From: JAVBNN01 sp031551525
GTDB taxonomy: Bacteria > Bacillota > Negativicutes > Acidaminococcales > JAISLQ01
Direction of reading: 5' to 3'
DNA length: 45,358 bases
Assembly (NCBI GenBank): GCA_031551525.1
Contig: JAVBNN010000040.1
Span: 1 to 45,358, forward strand
The notes under the pieces were generated by a model. That model was given only the letters and a program-made list of their open reading frames with translations, was not told the DNA's origin and did not search any database. The translations under genes and the position numbers were made by a program. This document shows, piece by piece, positions 16,664 to 24,456 of the stretch (position 1 is the first letter of the stretch; every line of letters starts with the position of its first letter).

Positions 16664-18535
16664 CTATAGTAAAGAATATTTCTTCAGCTTGCGCCACAGC
16701 GTAGAGCGGTGCAGCCCGAGCAGTTCAGCCGCCCGCCCCTGATGACCCCCGGCCAGCTCCAGCGCGTTTTGTATGCGGCTTTTTTCGTCTTTTAAGAGAT
16801 TTTCCTGGGGTAGCGCTGCTGGCTCATTTTCCTCTTCCAGCAGCTTGCGCACCAGTGCGCCGTCTATCCGCCCGCCCTTATGCACCGCCAGTATACGTTC
16901 GAGAATATTTTGCAGTTCGCGCACGTTACCCGGCCAACTGTAGCTTTTCAGCGCCCTGGCCGCCTCGGCGGTCAAGCGGACAGCCGCTCCCGTGCCGGAA
17001 GTTTTCTGGCGCAGAAAATATCCGGCCAGTTCCTCTATATCTTCCGGGCGCTCGCGCAGGGCGGGCAGGCTGAGCTTGAGTACGTTGAGCCGGTAGTAGA
17101 GGTCCCGGCGGAAGGTCTGCTCCTCCACGCAGCGCCGGAGGTCTCGGTTGCTGGCAGTTATCACGCGCACATCTACCGGCAGCAGTTTATCGCTGCCGAG
17201 GCGCATGACTTTCTTTTCCTCCAATACGCGCAGCAGCTTACTTTGGGTTGCCAGTTCCATCTCCCCTATCTCGTCGAGAAAGAGCGTACCTCCGTGCGCC
17301 AGTTCGATGAGGCCGGGCTTGCCTTTCTGGCTGGCGCCGGTACACGCGCCCGCCACATAGCCAAACAGCTCGCTTTCGAGGATCTGGCTGGCCAGGGCGG
17401 CGCAGTTTATCGCCACAAACGCCCCGTTTTTTCTCCGGCTGTGGTTATGTATGCTCTGGGCAAACACTTCCTTGCCGCTGCCCGTCTCGCCAGCTATGAC
17501 TATCGAAGAGTCGGTCAATGCGTACTGTTTGGCTATATGTACCGCCCGTTCGATTTCTTTGCCCGAACCGATTATGTCTTTGAAAAACAGACCCGCCACG
17601 TGTCCGGTCGCATACAGGCGCTTTCTCACGGTTTCTTCCATTTTTTGTATCTCGCCTGCGTCCTGCATGGTTACTACCGCACCGACCGGTCGTCCGTCGG
17701 CCAGTACGGGCAGTTGGTTGCACAATAGGTTGCGTCCTTTTACATTGAGCAAGAGACCGGTTTTTTCCTCGCCTTTCGCAAGTGCCTCTCCCAAAAACAG
17801 TTGCGGCCACACCACGGCTATATTCCTGCCCAGAGCGTCTGCGGCCTTGATTCCGGTGAGTTCCGCCGCCCGCGGGTTAAAGACCGTCACTTCGCCCGCG
17901 CCATTCACTGACACTATCCCCTCGTGGGCGTGCGCCAGCACGGTACCGAACAGCCCGGCCCTTTCCTGCTCCTGCCGCTGCGCCGCTTCTACCAATACCG
18001 CTTCTTCTATCGCTTGCCTTATACCTTCGGCGCCGGTCTCGATAGGCGCGTACGGACAGCCCTCCGCCCGCGCGGCCTCGCCAGTCACCACGCCGCCGAC
18101 TACTATATCTGCGCCATCCCGGAGTGCCGCCCTGACCTGTCCCGGCGCGTCTTCTTCTTTTAGCAGGGGATGGTAGCGTACTTTCCGGCCCAGCACCCCG
18201 CCCAGATAAGCAAAACCGACGACCATGGGCGGGAAAGCCACCAGACCTACCTGGACGCTCTTTTTCCCCGAGCGCTCCAGGGCGCGGATGAGATCGAAGG
18301 CGGTGATCGGCACCTCCACCACTACCACGGGCAGCCCGGCCCGCCTGATCAGCGCGGCGGTGGCCCCCCGGCTGATGATGATGCGCGCGCCTTCGGCTAC
18401 GGCCTTTTTTGCCAGGGCCAGCCCTTCGCTCAAGAGACCCTCCCGAACGACTATACCGGGGTATTTGCCATCTGTTTCCTGCTTGGCGATGGCAAACATG
18501 TTGCTATTTGGCGCAATGAATATTATCTGTTTCAT
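16664..18535 (-). CDS. PrpR-type sigma-54 activator with a GACTGA contact loop
   Basis: 623 residues. An N-terminal PrpR sensor domain (about 1-175; MKQIIFIAPNSNMFAIAKQ, RGATAALIR) binds small organic acids or their CoA esters in relatives. A PAS domain follows (about 195-300). The AAA+ domain has Walker A GETGSGKE (349-356) and Walker B GTLFLDEIGEM, and a C-terminal Fis helix-turn-helix reads HQGRAAELLGLHRSTLWRKL. The loop that contacts sigma-54, normally GAFTGA, reads GACTGA (396-401); Cys398 is codon TGT at 17342-17344. Phe there is nearly invariant, so function may be altered. The ATG at 18535 has a weak GGGGA upstream; an in-frame ATG at 18550 is an alternative. It faces the dicarboxylate carrier operon across a perfect inverted repeat and a -24/-12 promoter. 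Confidence 0.95.
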   Translation of the reverse strand: MKQIIFIAPNSNMFAIAKQETDGKYPGIVVREGLLSEGLALAKKAVAEGARIIISRGATAALIRRAGLPVVVVEVPITAFDLIRALERSGKKSVQVGLVAFPPMVVGFAYLGGVLGRKVRYHPLLKEEDAPGQVRAALRDGADIVVGGVVTGEAARAEGCPYAPIETGAEGIRQAIEEAVLVEAAQRQEQERAGLFGTVLAHAHEGIVSVNGAGEVTVFNPRAAELTGIKAADALGRNIAVVWPQLFLGEALAKGEEKTGLLLNVKGRNLLCNQLPVLADGRPVGAVVTMQDAGEIQKMEETVRKRLYATGHVAGLFFKDIIGSGKEIERAVHIAKQYALTDSSIVIAGETGSGKEVFAQSIHNHSRRKNGAFVAINCAALASQILESELFGYVAGACTGASQKGKPGLIELAHGGTLFLDEIGEMELATQSKLLRVLEEKKVMRLGSDKLLPVDVRVITASNRDLRRCVEEQTFRRDLYYRLNVLKLSLPALRERPEDIEELAGYFLRQKTSGTGAAVRLTAEAARALKSYSWPGNVRELQNILERILAVHKGGRIDGALVRKLLEEENEPAALPQENLLKDEKSRIQNALELAGGHQGRAAELLGLHRSTLWRKLKKYSLL

Positions 18536-18623
18536 TTTTATTCCCCGCATTTTCCCCGCATTATTCTGTAATTTCTTCACTAAAAAACATTTCGTTGCCG
18601 TTTCATTTTTTCCTGCACTATAG

Positions 18624-18663
18624 CAATAATGTTGCAAAAATATTTTATTTTGCAACATTATTG
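18624..18663. promoter_or_regulatory. perfect inverted repeat, probable activator (PrpR-type) binding site
   Basis: CAATAATGTTGCAAAA (18624-18639) and its exact complement (18648-18663) are separated by 8 bases. The centre lies about 77 bases upstream of the -24 element at 18720, nearly the same distance as in the first sigma-54 cluster. It is also about 90 bases upstream of the regulator's own start. Confidence 0.8.
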
Positions 18664-18719
18664 TTTTTTATTTTATTATCCGTCAAAATATTCGCTGTAT
18701 TAGCCCCGTTTTTAACATT

Positions 18720-18735
18720 TGGCACATTTATTGCT
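18720..18735 (+). promoter_or_regulatory. sigma-54 (-24/-12) promoter of the dicarboxylate operon
   Basis: TGGCACA-TTTA-TTGCT, both elements intact with correct spacing. It faces the DASS carrier, 118 bases before that start. Confidence 0.88.
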
Positions 18736-18771
18736 TTAATAACAGAAAAAATATGCCAAAGGAGGGACATT

Positions 18772-18801
18772 ATGTCGAAAATACCCCTGCGAGGCCACTG
18801 A
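18772..18801 (+). CDS. possible 9-residue leader peptide (MSKIPLRGH)
   Basis: An ATG follows AAAGGAGGGA, the strongest ribosome site in this leader, and reads MSKIPLRGH then TGA. It ends 51 bases before the carrier start, whose own site (AAAGGAATG) is weaker. It could be a translated leader controlling the operon, or the site may be a relic. No terminator hairpin is seen between it and the carrier. Confidence 0.4.
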   Translation: MSKIPLRGH

Positions 18802-18852
18802 CAAATCCCGTCTAGTTTTAAAAAACAACAATTTTAGCAAAGGAATGATAAA

Positions 18853-20262
18853 ATGAATACAGACTTTTTGAAAAAAATTCTGCCGGTCATTTTGATCCCG
18901 GCCGCCATCATGTTCTGCCCGGCGCCGGCCGGCCTCGCGCCGCTAGCCTGGAAGTTGTTTGCCATCTACGTTGGAGCCATCCTAGGCCTGGTTTTCCAGC
19001 CTTTCCCGGAGCCGGTCATCATGCTTTCGGCTGTCGGCATTTCGGGTATTTTCCTCAATAACATCACCAATGCCCTGTCCGGCTACTCAGACCTGACTAC
19101 CTGGCTGGTGTTTTCCGCGGTACTTATCAGCGTGGCCTTTATCGAAACAGGGCTAGGCAAGCGCATAGCCTTTCACCTGATACGCCTGTTAGGCCGGACG
19201 ACGCTCGGCCTCGGCTACGCCGGAACTATCCTAGACTATGTGCTTTCGCCCGGTATACCGTCCAATACCGCGCGCACCGCGGGCATCACCTTTCCCATCC
19301 TCCGAAGCGTAGCCGTCGCGCTCGATTCCGAGCCGGGGCCTACAGCAAGACGTATCGGTTCTTATCTGGCTCTTCTTACCTACGCGGCCACGTCTACAAC
19401 ATCTTATGCTTTTCTCACCGCTTTCGCGCCCAACCTGCTCCTGGTAAAACTGGCGGGCGACATACTCGGCACGCCGCTGGAGTGGATGACCTGGTGTAAA
19501 GCTGCGCTCGTCCCTTCGCTCATCATGTTGCTGCTCACGCCTTGGTTGCTCTATAAGCTGTACCCGCCAGAACTGAAAACACTTGACAACAAAAAAGTCG
19601 CCAAAGACGGCCTTGACCAAATGGGCCCCATGAAAGCATCCGAGAAAAAGTTGGTGTTCTTCTTTATCCTGGCCATTTTGGGCTGGATGTTCGGCTCCGC
19701 GCTCAAGCTGAACGCCACGGCCATTGCCATAGCCGTCGTGGCTCTTTGCCTGGTGTGCCGCGTGGTCACCTGGGCGCAGATCGCCAGTGACAAAGGCGCC
19801 TGGACAACGCTCGCCTGGTACGGCGGCATCATCGGCTTGGCCAATTCCCTGGCTAAAGCGGGATTTTTCAAGTGGTTGGCAGATTTTTTCAAGAGCCAGA
19901 TCGACCTCAGCGCCTATTCATCCGTCACCGTCATAGTCATATTGCTGCTTTTGAGCATCGTTGTGCGCTACCTCTTTGCCTCCGGCGGCGCGTACACGCT
20001 TTCGATGATACCGGTCTTTTTCACCATTGGCCTCGCGGCTAAGGTGCCGTTCACACCGCTCATCCTCGTCATGGCCTGCTCACTTTCCTATGCAAGCCTC
20101 CTGACGCACTACGGCAGCGCCCCCGGCCCAGTCATATTTGGCGCGGGCTACGTCGACCAAAAGACCTGGTGGTCTATCGGCACTATCCTCATGTTCGTGC
20201 ACCTTTTCGTAAATACGGTCATCGCCTTTCCCTACTGGATGTTCCTGGGCCTTTGGAAATAA
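18853..20262 (+). CDS. DASS-family di/tricarboxylate carrier (CitT/TtdT type)
   Basis: 469 residues with about 12 membrane segments. The first SNT motif is in SPGIPSNTARTAG and the matching C-terminal motif in LLTHYGSAPGPVIFGAGYV, the substrate- and sodium-binding hairpins of divalent anion:sodium symporter family members. It is closest in pattern to the bacterial citrate, tartrate or succinate antiporters. It would import a dicarboxylate, perhaps in exchange for succinate. First structural gene after the sigma-54 promoter at 18720; HAD, LeuC-like and LeuD-like genes follow closely. Confidence 0.93.
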   Translation: MNTDFLKKILPVILIPAAIMFCPAPAGLAPLAWKLFAIYVGAILGLVFQPFPEPVIMLSAVGISGIFLNNITNALSGYSDLTTWLVFSAVLISVAFIETGLGKRIAFHLIRLLGRTTLGLGYAGTILDYVLSPGIPSNTARTAGITFPILRSVAVALDSEPGPTARRIGSYLALLTYAATSTTSYAFLTAFAPNLLLVKLAGDILGTPLEWMTWCKAALVPSLIMLLLTPWLLYKLYPPELKTLDNKKVAKDGLDQMGPMKASEKKLVFFFILAILGWMFGSALKLNATAIAIAVVALCLVCRVVTWAQIASDKGAWTTLAWYGGIIGLANSLAKAGFFKWLADFFKSQIDLSAYSSVTVIVILLLLSIVVRYLFASGGAYTLSMIPVFFTIGLAAKVPFTPLILVMACSLSYASLLTHYGSAPGPVIFGAGYVDQKTWWSIGTILMFVHLFVNTVIAFPYWMFLGLWK

Positions 20263-20297
20263 GTGTAGTAATAAATATAATTTAGGAGTTGAAAATC

Positions 20298-20981
20298 ATG
20301 GCAAAAAAATTCACTTGGATCACCTTTGACGCGTATTCGGCCCTCCTTGACATTGAAGGCAGCATGGTACCGGTGCTCAAAAAATATTTCCCCGATAAGG
20401 CTGACCCCGACCTCCTGACGGCTTTCCGCGCCTGGCGCACCCGCCAGTGGGACTACATCCTCCTGAGCGAAAACCTCGAAAAAGGCTTTCATACTTTCCG
20501 TTATATTACCTACTCGACGCTCGAATACACGCTGAAAAAATTCAAACTGGAGCTCGATGAAAGCGGCAAGCAGGCTCTCGTGAATGCCTGGGGCGACCTC
20601 AAAGCCTGGCCGGAAGCGCAAAAAGTTTTAAAAGAGGTGCAAAACCGCGGCTATAAGATCGCCATCCTGTCTAACGGCGACTATGACCTGCTCAAGCCCT
20701 TGTGCGTATCAACCGGTATAGAGTTTGACGATATTTTTTGCGGTGAACATGCCCAACACTATAAACCCAACCCGGCCATCTACAAAGTTCCGTTTGAAAA
20801 ACACGGCCTCAAAGTCGACGAACTTTTGCACATAGCGGGCTCACCCTTCGATATGATGGGCGCCAAGTCAGCCGGTATCCTCTGTGGCTGGTCCAACCGG
20901 CTGAATGAGGTGACCATCGACAAAAAATACTCCCCCGACTATGAATGGGGAAGCCTCTCCGGGGTTCTCGACATACTATGA
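20298..20981 (+). CDS. HAD-superfamily hydrolase, 2-haloacid dehalogenase-like
   Basis: 227 residues. HAD motif 1 FDAYSALLD has nucleophile Asp11. Motif 2 is LSNGD. Lys is in YKPNPAIY. Motif 4 GSPFDMMGAKSAG replaces the SSNxxDxxGA of L-2-haloacid dehalogenases. RTRQWDYILL matches their substrate Arg region. The Thr four residues after the nucleophile (D-A-Y-G-T) is Ala15 here and the motif 4 Asn is Pro. A halide-releasing enzyme is therefore doubtful; a phosphatase or another hydrolase acting in this pathway is possible. AGGAG precedes the ATG at 20298; a TTG at 20289 is less likely. 35 bases after the carrier, 14 bases before the LeuC-like gene. Confidence 0.85.
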   Translation: MAKKFTWITFDAYSALLDIEGSMVPVLKKYFPDKADPDLLTAFRAWRTRQWDYILLSENLEKGFHTFRYITYSTLEYTLKKFKLELDESGKQALVNAWGDLKAWPEAQKVLKEVQNRGYKIAILSNGDYDLLKPLCVSTGIEFDDIFCGEHAQHYKPNPAIYKVPFEKHGLKVDELLHIAGSPFDMMGAKSAGILCGWSNRLNEVTIDKKYSPDYEWGSLSGVLDIL

Positions 20982-20995
20982 TGGAGGGTAAAGTC

Positions 20996-22258
20996 ATGCA
21001 TGCACTGGAAAAACTCCTCGCCGCCAAGGCGGGAAAAACATCTGTAACTACCGGCGAAATAGTAAACTGTGCCGTCGATCTCGCGGGCATCAACGATCTG
21101 TACCTGCAAACCGTGCGCTCGTTTTTTGAAGTAGGCGCCCGTAAAGTACACTCGCCGGACAAAGTAGTCATGTTCCTCGACCACTACGCCCCCGCTTCCA
21201 CCATCATGCAGGCGGACAACCAGCGCCAGTTCCGCGAATTTTGCCGCGAACAGGGCATAGACCTCCTGATGGACATTAACGAAGGCGTCTGCCACCAGAT
21301 ACTGGCCGACAAGGGGCTGTCCCGCCCGGGCGAGCTGATCATCGTCACCGATTCGCACACTACCACCCACGGTGCGTTTGGCGCTTTCGGCACCGGCGTC
21401 GGCGCCACTGACCTTGCCACCATCCTTGCGACCGGCCAGCTCTGGCTGCGCGTGCCCGAGATCATCCGTATAGAACTCGCAGGAAAACTGCCCATGGGAG
21501 TATATGCCAAAGACGTCATCCTCTACATTATCGGAAAACTGGGTGCCGACTACGCAGTCTACAAGGCGGTGGAATTTACCGGCCCCGCAGTCGGCGAGCT
21601 GAGCCTCTCTGAACGCATGGCTCTCTGTAACATGACCACCGAGATGGGTGCGAAGACTGCCTATATCCAGCCGGACGAAATAACCATGGACTTTGTCAAA
21701 ACACATGTGACGCGCCCTTATAAGATATACGAAACAGACCCCGGCTACAAGTACGCAGAAGAGCTCTCCTTCGACGTCAGCGCGCTCGGGCCGCAGGTCG
21801 CCGCGCCGTCAAGCGTCGACAACGTCCAGCCGCTCACCGAGGCAGCCGGGCGCAAGATAGACCAGGCTTATCTCGGTTCCTGCACCGGAGGACGTCTCGA
21901 TGACCTCAAAATCGCCGCCCGGATACTCAAAGGCAAAAAAATAGCCCCTACTACCCGCTTTATCGTAGTACCGGCTTCCAAAAAAGTCTTCCTCGACGGC
22001 ATGGCAGACGGCTGTGTGCCTGTGCTGGTAGAAGCCGGGGCCACCTTCGTCACGCCCAGCTGCGCCGCCTGTCTCGGTACGCACGAAGGCCTCCTGACCG
22101 ACGGTGAAACTGCCATAACATCTACCAACCGCAACTGTCCCGGCCGCATGGGTTCGGCCAAGGCCGAGATATACCTGGCCTCACCCGCCTCGGTGGCCGC
22201 AGCCGCCCTGACCGGCTGCATCACCGACCCCAGGCCGTACCTAGGAGGTATATCATGA
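20996..22258 (+). CDS. aconitase-superfamily hydro-lyase, large subunit (LeuC/DmdA type)
   Basis: 420 residues, the size of the archaeal-type isopropylmalate/homoaconitate/2,3-dimethylmalate dehydratase large subunit. 4Fe-4S ligands are Cys296 (GSCTGGRLDD), Cys356 and Cys359 (PSCAACLG). Also seen are VTDSHTTTHGAFGAFGTGVGA and NRNCPGRMGS, which contribute to the active site. The fourth iron site binds substrate and catalyses stereospecific hydration or dehydration of a 2-hydroxy dicarboxylate. GGAGG is 8 bases before the ATG at 20996. The small subunit overlaps its stop by four bases. No leuA or leuB is nearby, so a leucine role is unlikely; maleate, citraconate or dimethylmaleate hydration fits the carrier better (inference). 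Confidence 0.92.
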   Translation: MHALEKLLAAKAGKTSVTTGEIVNCAVDLAGINDLYLQTVRSFFEVGARKVHSPDKVVMFLDHYAPASTIMQADNQRQFREFCREQGIDLLMDINEGVCHQILADKGLSRPGELIIVTDSHTTTHGAFGAFGTGVGATDLATILATGQLWLRVPEIIRIELAGKLPMGVYAKDVILYIIGKLGADYAVYKAVEFTGPAVGELSLSERMALCNMTTEMGAKTAYIQPDEITMDFVKTHVTRPYKIYETDPGYKYAEELSFDVSALGPQVAAPSSVDNVQPLTEAAGRKIDQAYLGSCTGGRLDDLKIAARILKGKKIAPTTRFIVVPASKKVFLDGMADGCVPVLVEAGATFVTPSCAACLGTHEGLLTDGETAITSTNRNCPGRMGSAKAEIYLASPASVAAAALTGCITDPRPYLGGIS

Positions 22259-22761
22259 ATAAAATAATGACCGGCAAAGTATTCAAATTCGGCAAAAATA
22301 TAGATACAGACCAGATCTACCCCGGCCGATTCGTCGAATACACAAACGTTGAAGACGTCGCCAAATACGCCATGCATGGCGCTGACCCAGACTTTGTCAA
22401 CAAAGTGCAGCCAGGCGACATCATAGTCGCCGGTACCAACTTTGGCTGCGGCTCCAGCCGCGAACACGCCGCCATCACCCTGAAAGGCGCCGGAGTAAGT
22501 GCCGTGGTGGCAGAATCTTTCGCCCGCATCTTCTACCGCAACGCGATAAATCTTGGCCTCCCGCTCATCACCGCGCCAGGCATCAGCGAGAAAGTACAGA
22601 CAAGCGACAGCATAACCATCGACCTTGAAAAGGGCGCCATCCTCGATAGTCAGGGCGAGAAAATAGCCAGTATCCAACCCCTTTCCGGCTATATATACAA
22701 CCTTCTTGACAGCGGCGGCATAAAGCCGCTCCTGACCGCCCAGCTGGCCAAACACGAGTGA
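22255..22761 (+). CDS. aconitase-superfamily hydro-lyase, small subunit (LeuD/DmdB type)
   Basis: 168 residues, the swivelling domain that closes over the cluster of the large subunit. Seen: GKNIDTDQIYPGRF at the N-terminus and GTNFGCGSSREHA, the phosphate-like loop of the family. The specificity loop reads PGRFVEYT, with FVEY where isopropylmalate and homoaconitate enzymes usually have YL-type sequences. This is a hint of another substrate but not proof. Start and stop overlap as ATGA with the large subunit, so the two are translationally coupled. Terminator at 22769. Confidence 0.92.
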   Translation: MNKIMTGKVFKFGKNIDTDQIYPGRFVEYTNVEDVAKYAMHGADPDFVNKVQPGDIIVAGTNFGCGSSREHAAITLKGAGVSAVVAESFARIFYRNAINLGLPLITAPGISEKVQTSDSITIDLEKGAILDSQGEKIASIQPLSGYIYNLLDSGGIKPLLTAQLAKHE

Positions 22762-22768
22762 TACACTG

Positions 22769-22800
22769 CCGCCCCGCATAGCGCGGGGCGGTTTTCTTTT
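22769..22800 (+). terminator. intrinsic terminator of the dicarboxylate operon
   Basis: CCGCCCCGC (22769-22777) pairs with GCGGGGCGG (22783-22791), then TTTTCTTTT. It separates the hydro-lyase genes from the secreted peptide and LarA genes. Confidence 0.9.
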
Positions 22801-22872
22801 ACGGCAAACATCCGTGAAATATAGTATAATATGTTTGTAATATATGCTTTGACCATAAAAGAGGTGAGCGTT

Positions 22873-23091
22873 TTGGCAAAAAAAATACTGCCCCTGACTT
22901 TTGCCCTCGCGCTCACCGTTTTGCCTTTGGCTGAGGCGTCGGGAATAGTCGGCAACAAAAACTCTCTTAAGTTCCACTACACTTCCTGCCAGTGGGCCAG
23001 GAAGATGAAGGACACGAACCGCATATACTTTACCGCGCGCCAGGACGCGCTGAAAGCCGGTTACGTACCCTGTAAAGTCTGCAACCCCTGA
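22873..23091 (+). CDS. small secreted protein with an Ada-type zinc-binding domain
   Basis: 72 residues from a TTG start with AGAGGTGA upstream; the longer frame from 22831 starts over an AT-rich promoter-like stretch (TATAAT at 22826-22831). A signal peptide ends near AEASG. The mature part is one domain: FHYTSCQWA, 20-odd residues, then GYVPCKVCNP, the four-ligand (His/Cys) knuckle seen in Ada N-terminal and secreted nuclease-associated zinc domains. A function is not known for the stand-alone form. The gene lies 27 bases before the LarA-like gene and probably shares its transcript. Confidence 0.75.
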   Translation: MAKKILPLTFALALTVLPLAEASGIVGNKNSLKFHYTSCQWARKMKDTNRIYFTARQDALKAGYVPCKVCNP

Positions 23092-23118
23092 TATAAAGAA
23101 TAAAAGGGAGGATAAACC

Positions 23119-24381
23119 ATGAGAAAATTCACCTTCAAATACGGGCGGGGCAAAGTGGATTTTGAACTGCCCGAAGAGCGTTTACTGGGGGAGCTCAAGA
23201 TGGCCGAACTGCCAGTCATCGCCGACCCGGCGGCTGCCATCCGCGATGCCCTGCGCTCACCCATTGACAGCCCGCCGCTCTGCGCTATACTCAAACCCGG
23301 CCAGACGGTGGCGGTCATCGTCAACGACACCACCCGCGTGGCCAACACCCATGTTTTCATGCCGGTGCTGCTCGATGAGATCAACGCCTCCGGCATACCC
23401 GACGAAAACATCTCGCTTATTTTTGCCCTCGGCACCCACCGCGCCATGACGGAAGAAGAGATGATCTCCGAAGTCGGCGCCGAAGTCGCCCAACGGCTGA
23501 AAAAATACAACCCCGACTGCCACGACCAGAGCCAATTCAAATACTTCGGCTCTACCTCCTTCGGCACGCCGGTCTGGCTGTATAAACAGGCGGTCGAGTG
23601 CGACCACATCATCGCCACCGGCAGCATAGTGCACCACTTTTTCTCCGGCTTCGGCGGCGGGCGCAAGGCCGTCTTCCCCGGCATCGCCTACTACGAGAGC
23701 ATTCAGAAAAACCATTCGCTCATGCTCTCTCCCGGCTCGGCCATCGGCAGGCTCGACGGCAACCCGGTCTACGAAGACCAGATGGAAGCGGCCAAAATGT
23801 GCCCGCCTTCCTTCCTCCTTAACGTCGTATTGAACGAAAAGAAAGAGTTTCATGGCGTGTTTGCCGGACACTATATAACCGCCCACCGTAAGGCCTGCGA
23901 GCTGGTCGACGCAGCTTACGGCGTCGAGATCGCTACAGAGGCCGACCTCGTCGTAGCCACCTGCGGCGGCTTCCCTAAAGACATCAACGTCTACCAGTTG
24001 CAAAAGACCATGGACAACGCCTGGTGCGCCGTCCGGGAAGGCGGCGTGGTCATCTTGTTTGGTGAGTGCGAGGAAGGCTCCGGTTCGGCCACCTACGAAC
24101 AGCTCATGGCCCGCTGCACCACTCCCGACGCCGTGGAAGCGGACGTCCGGGCGAATTTTCAGATCGGCGCGCACAAAGCCTACGCCGTCACCCGACTGAT
24201 GAAAAAAGCCACCTTCATCCTCATCTCCGCCCTGCCGCCAGAAATGGCCAAAATGCTCCTCTTCACCCCGGCCAAAGACTTCACCGAAGCCATGGCTATA
24301 GCCAAAGGCCTGGTCGGCGACACTCCCACTAGTTACACCATGCCGCAGGGCAGCTTGACTGTGCCAAGGCTGAAAGGGTAA
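23119..24381 (+). CDS. larA: LarA-family nickel-pincer 2-hydroxy acid racemase/epimerase
   Basis: 420 residues, the full length of lactate racemase. Residues matching the Lactobacillus enzyme are all present: Asp70 and Arg73 (NDTTR), His107 (GTHRAM), the His172/173 region (VHHFFSGFGGGRKAVFPG), Lys183 (NPN-cofactor linkage), His199 (QKNHS), Gln293 and Lys296 (YQLQK). LarA homologs racemise lactate, malate, phenyllactate and others. The neighbouring hydro-lyase and dicarboxylate carrier make a malate-type substrate attractive (inference). The cofactor genes larB, larC and larE are not in the window. GGGAGG precedes the ATG. Confidence 0.93.
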   Translation: MRKFTFKYGRGKVDFELPEERLLGELKMAELPVIADPAAAIRDALRSPIDSPPLCAILKPGQTVAVIVNDTTRVANTHVFMPVLLDEINASGIPDENISLIFALGTHRAMTEEEMISEVGAEVAQRLKKYNPDCHDQSQFKYFGSTSFGTPVWLYKQAVECDHIIATGSIVHHFFSGFGGGRKAVFPGIAYYESIQKNHSLMLSPGSAIGRLDGNPVYEDQMEAAKMCPPSFLLNVVLNEKKEFHGVFAGHYITAHRKACELVDAAYGVEIATEADLVVATCGGFPKDINVYQLQKTMDNAWCAVREGGVVILFGECEEGSGSATYEQLMARCTTPDAVEADVRANFQIGAHKAYAVTRLMKKATFILISALPPEMAKMLLFTPAKDFTEAMAIAKGLVGDTPTSYTMPQGSLTVPRLKG

Positions 24382-24427
24382 CTTTCGCATCGACAACATT
24401 CGCTGTACAGACCTGTTTTTTAAAAAT

Positions 24428-24456
24428 TTGTCTTTACTTTGGAGCAGAAATAAAAT
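24428..24456 (+). promoter_or_regulatory. promoter candidate for the methyltransferase
   Basis: TTGTCT, a 17-base spacer and TAAAAT. The -10 overlaps the left arm of the 20-bp inverted repeat at 24451, so a protein bound there would block it. Confidence 0.5.

Noticed and set aside
20996..22761. Leucine biosynthesis leuCD
   Set aside because: No leuA or leuB nearby, operon has a dicarboxylate carrier and sigma-54 promoter, and the small-subunit loop differs from the usual isopropylmalate type.
21868..22977. 369-codon minus-strand frame across the hydro-lyase genes
   Set aside because: Spans two real genes and a terminator on the other strand; no motif.
23257..24399. Long minus-strand frame opposite larA
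   Set aside because: Antisense shadow; the larA frame has all family residues and a ribosome site.
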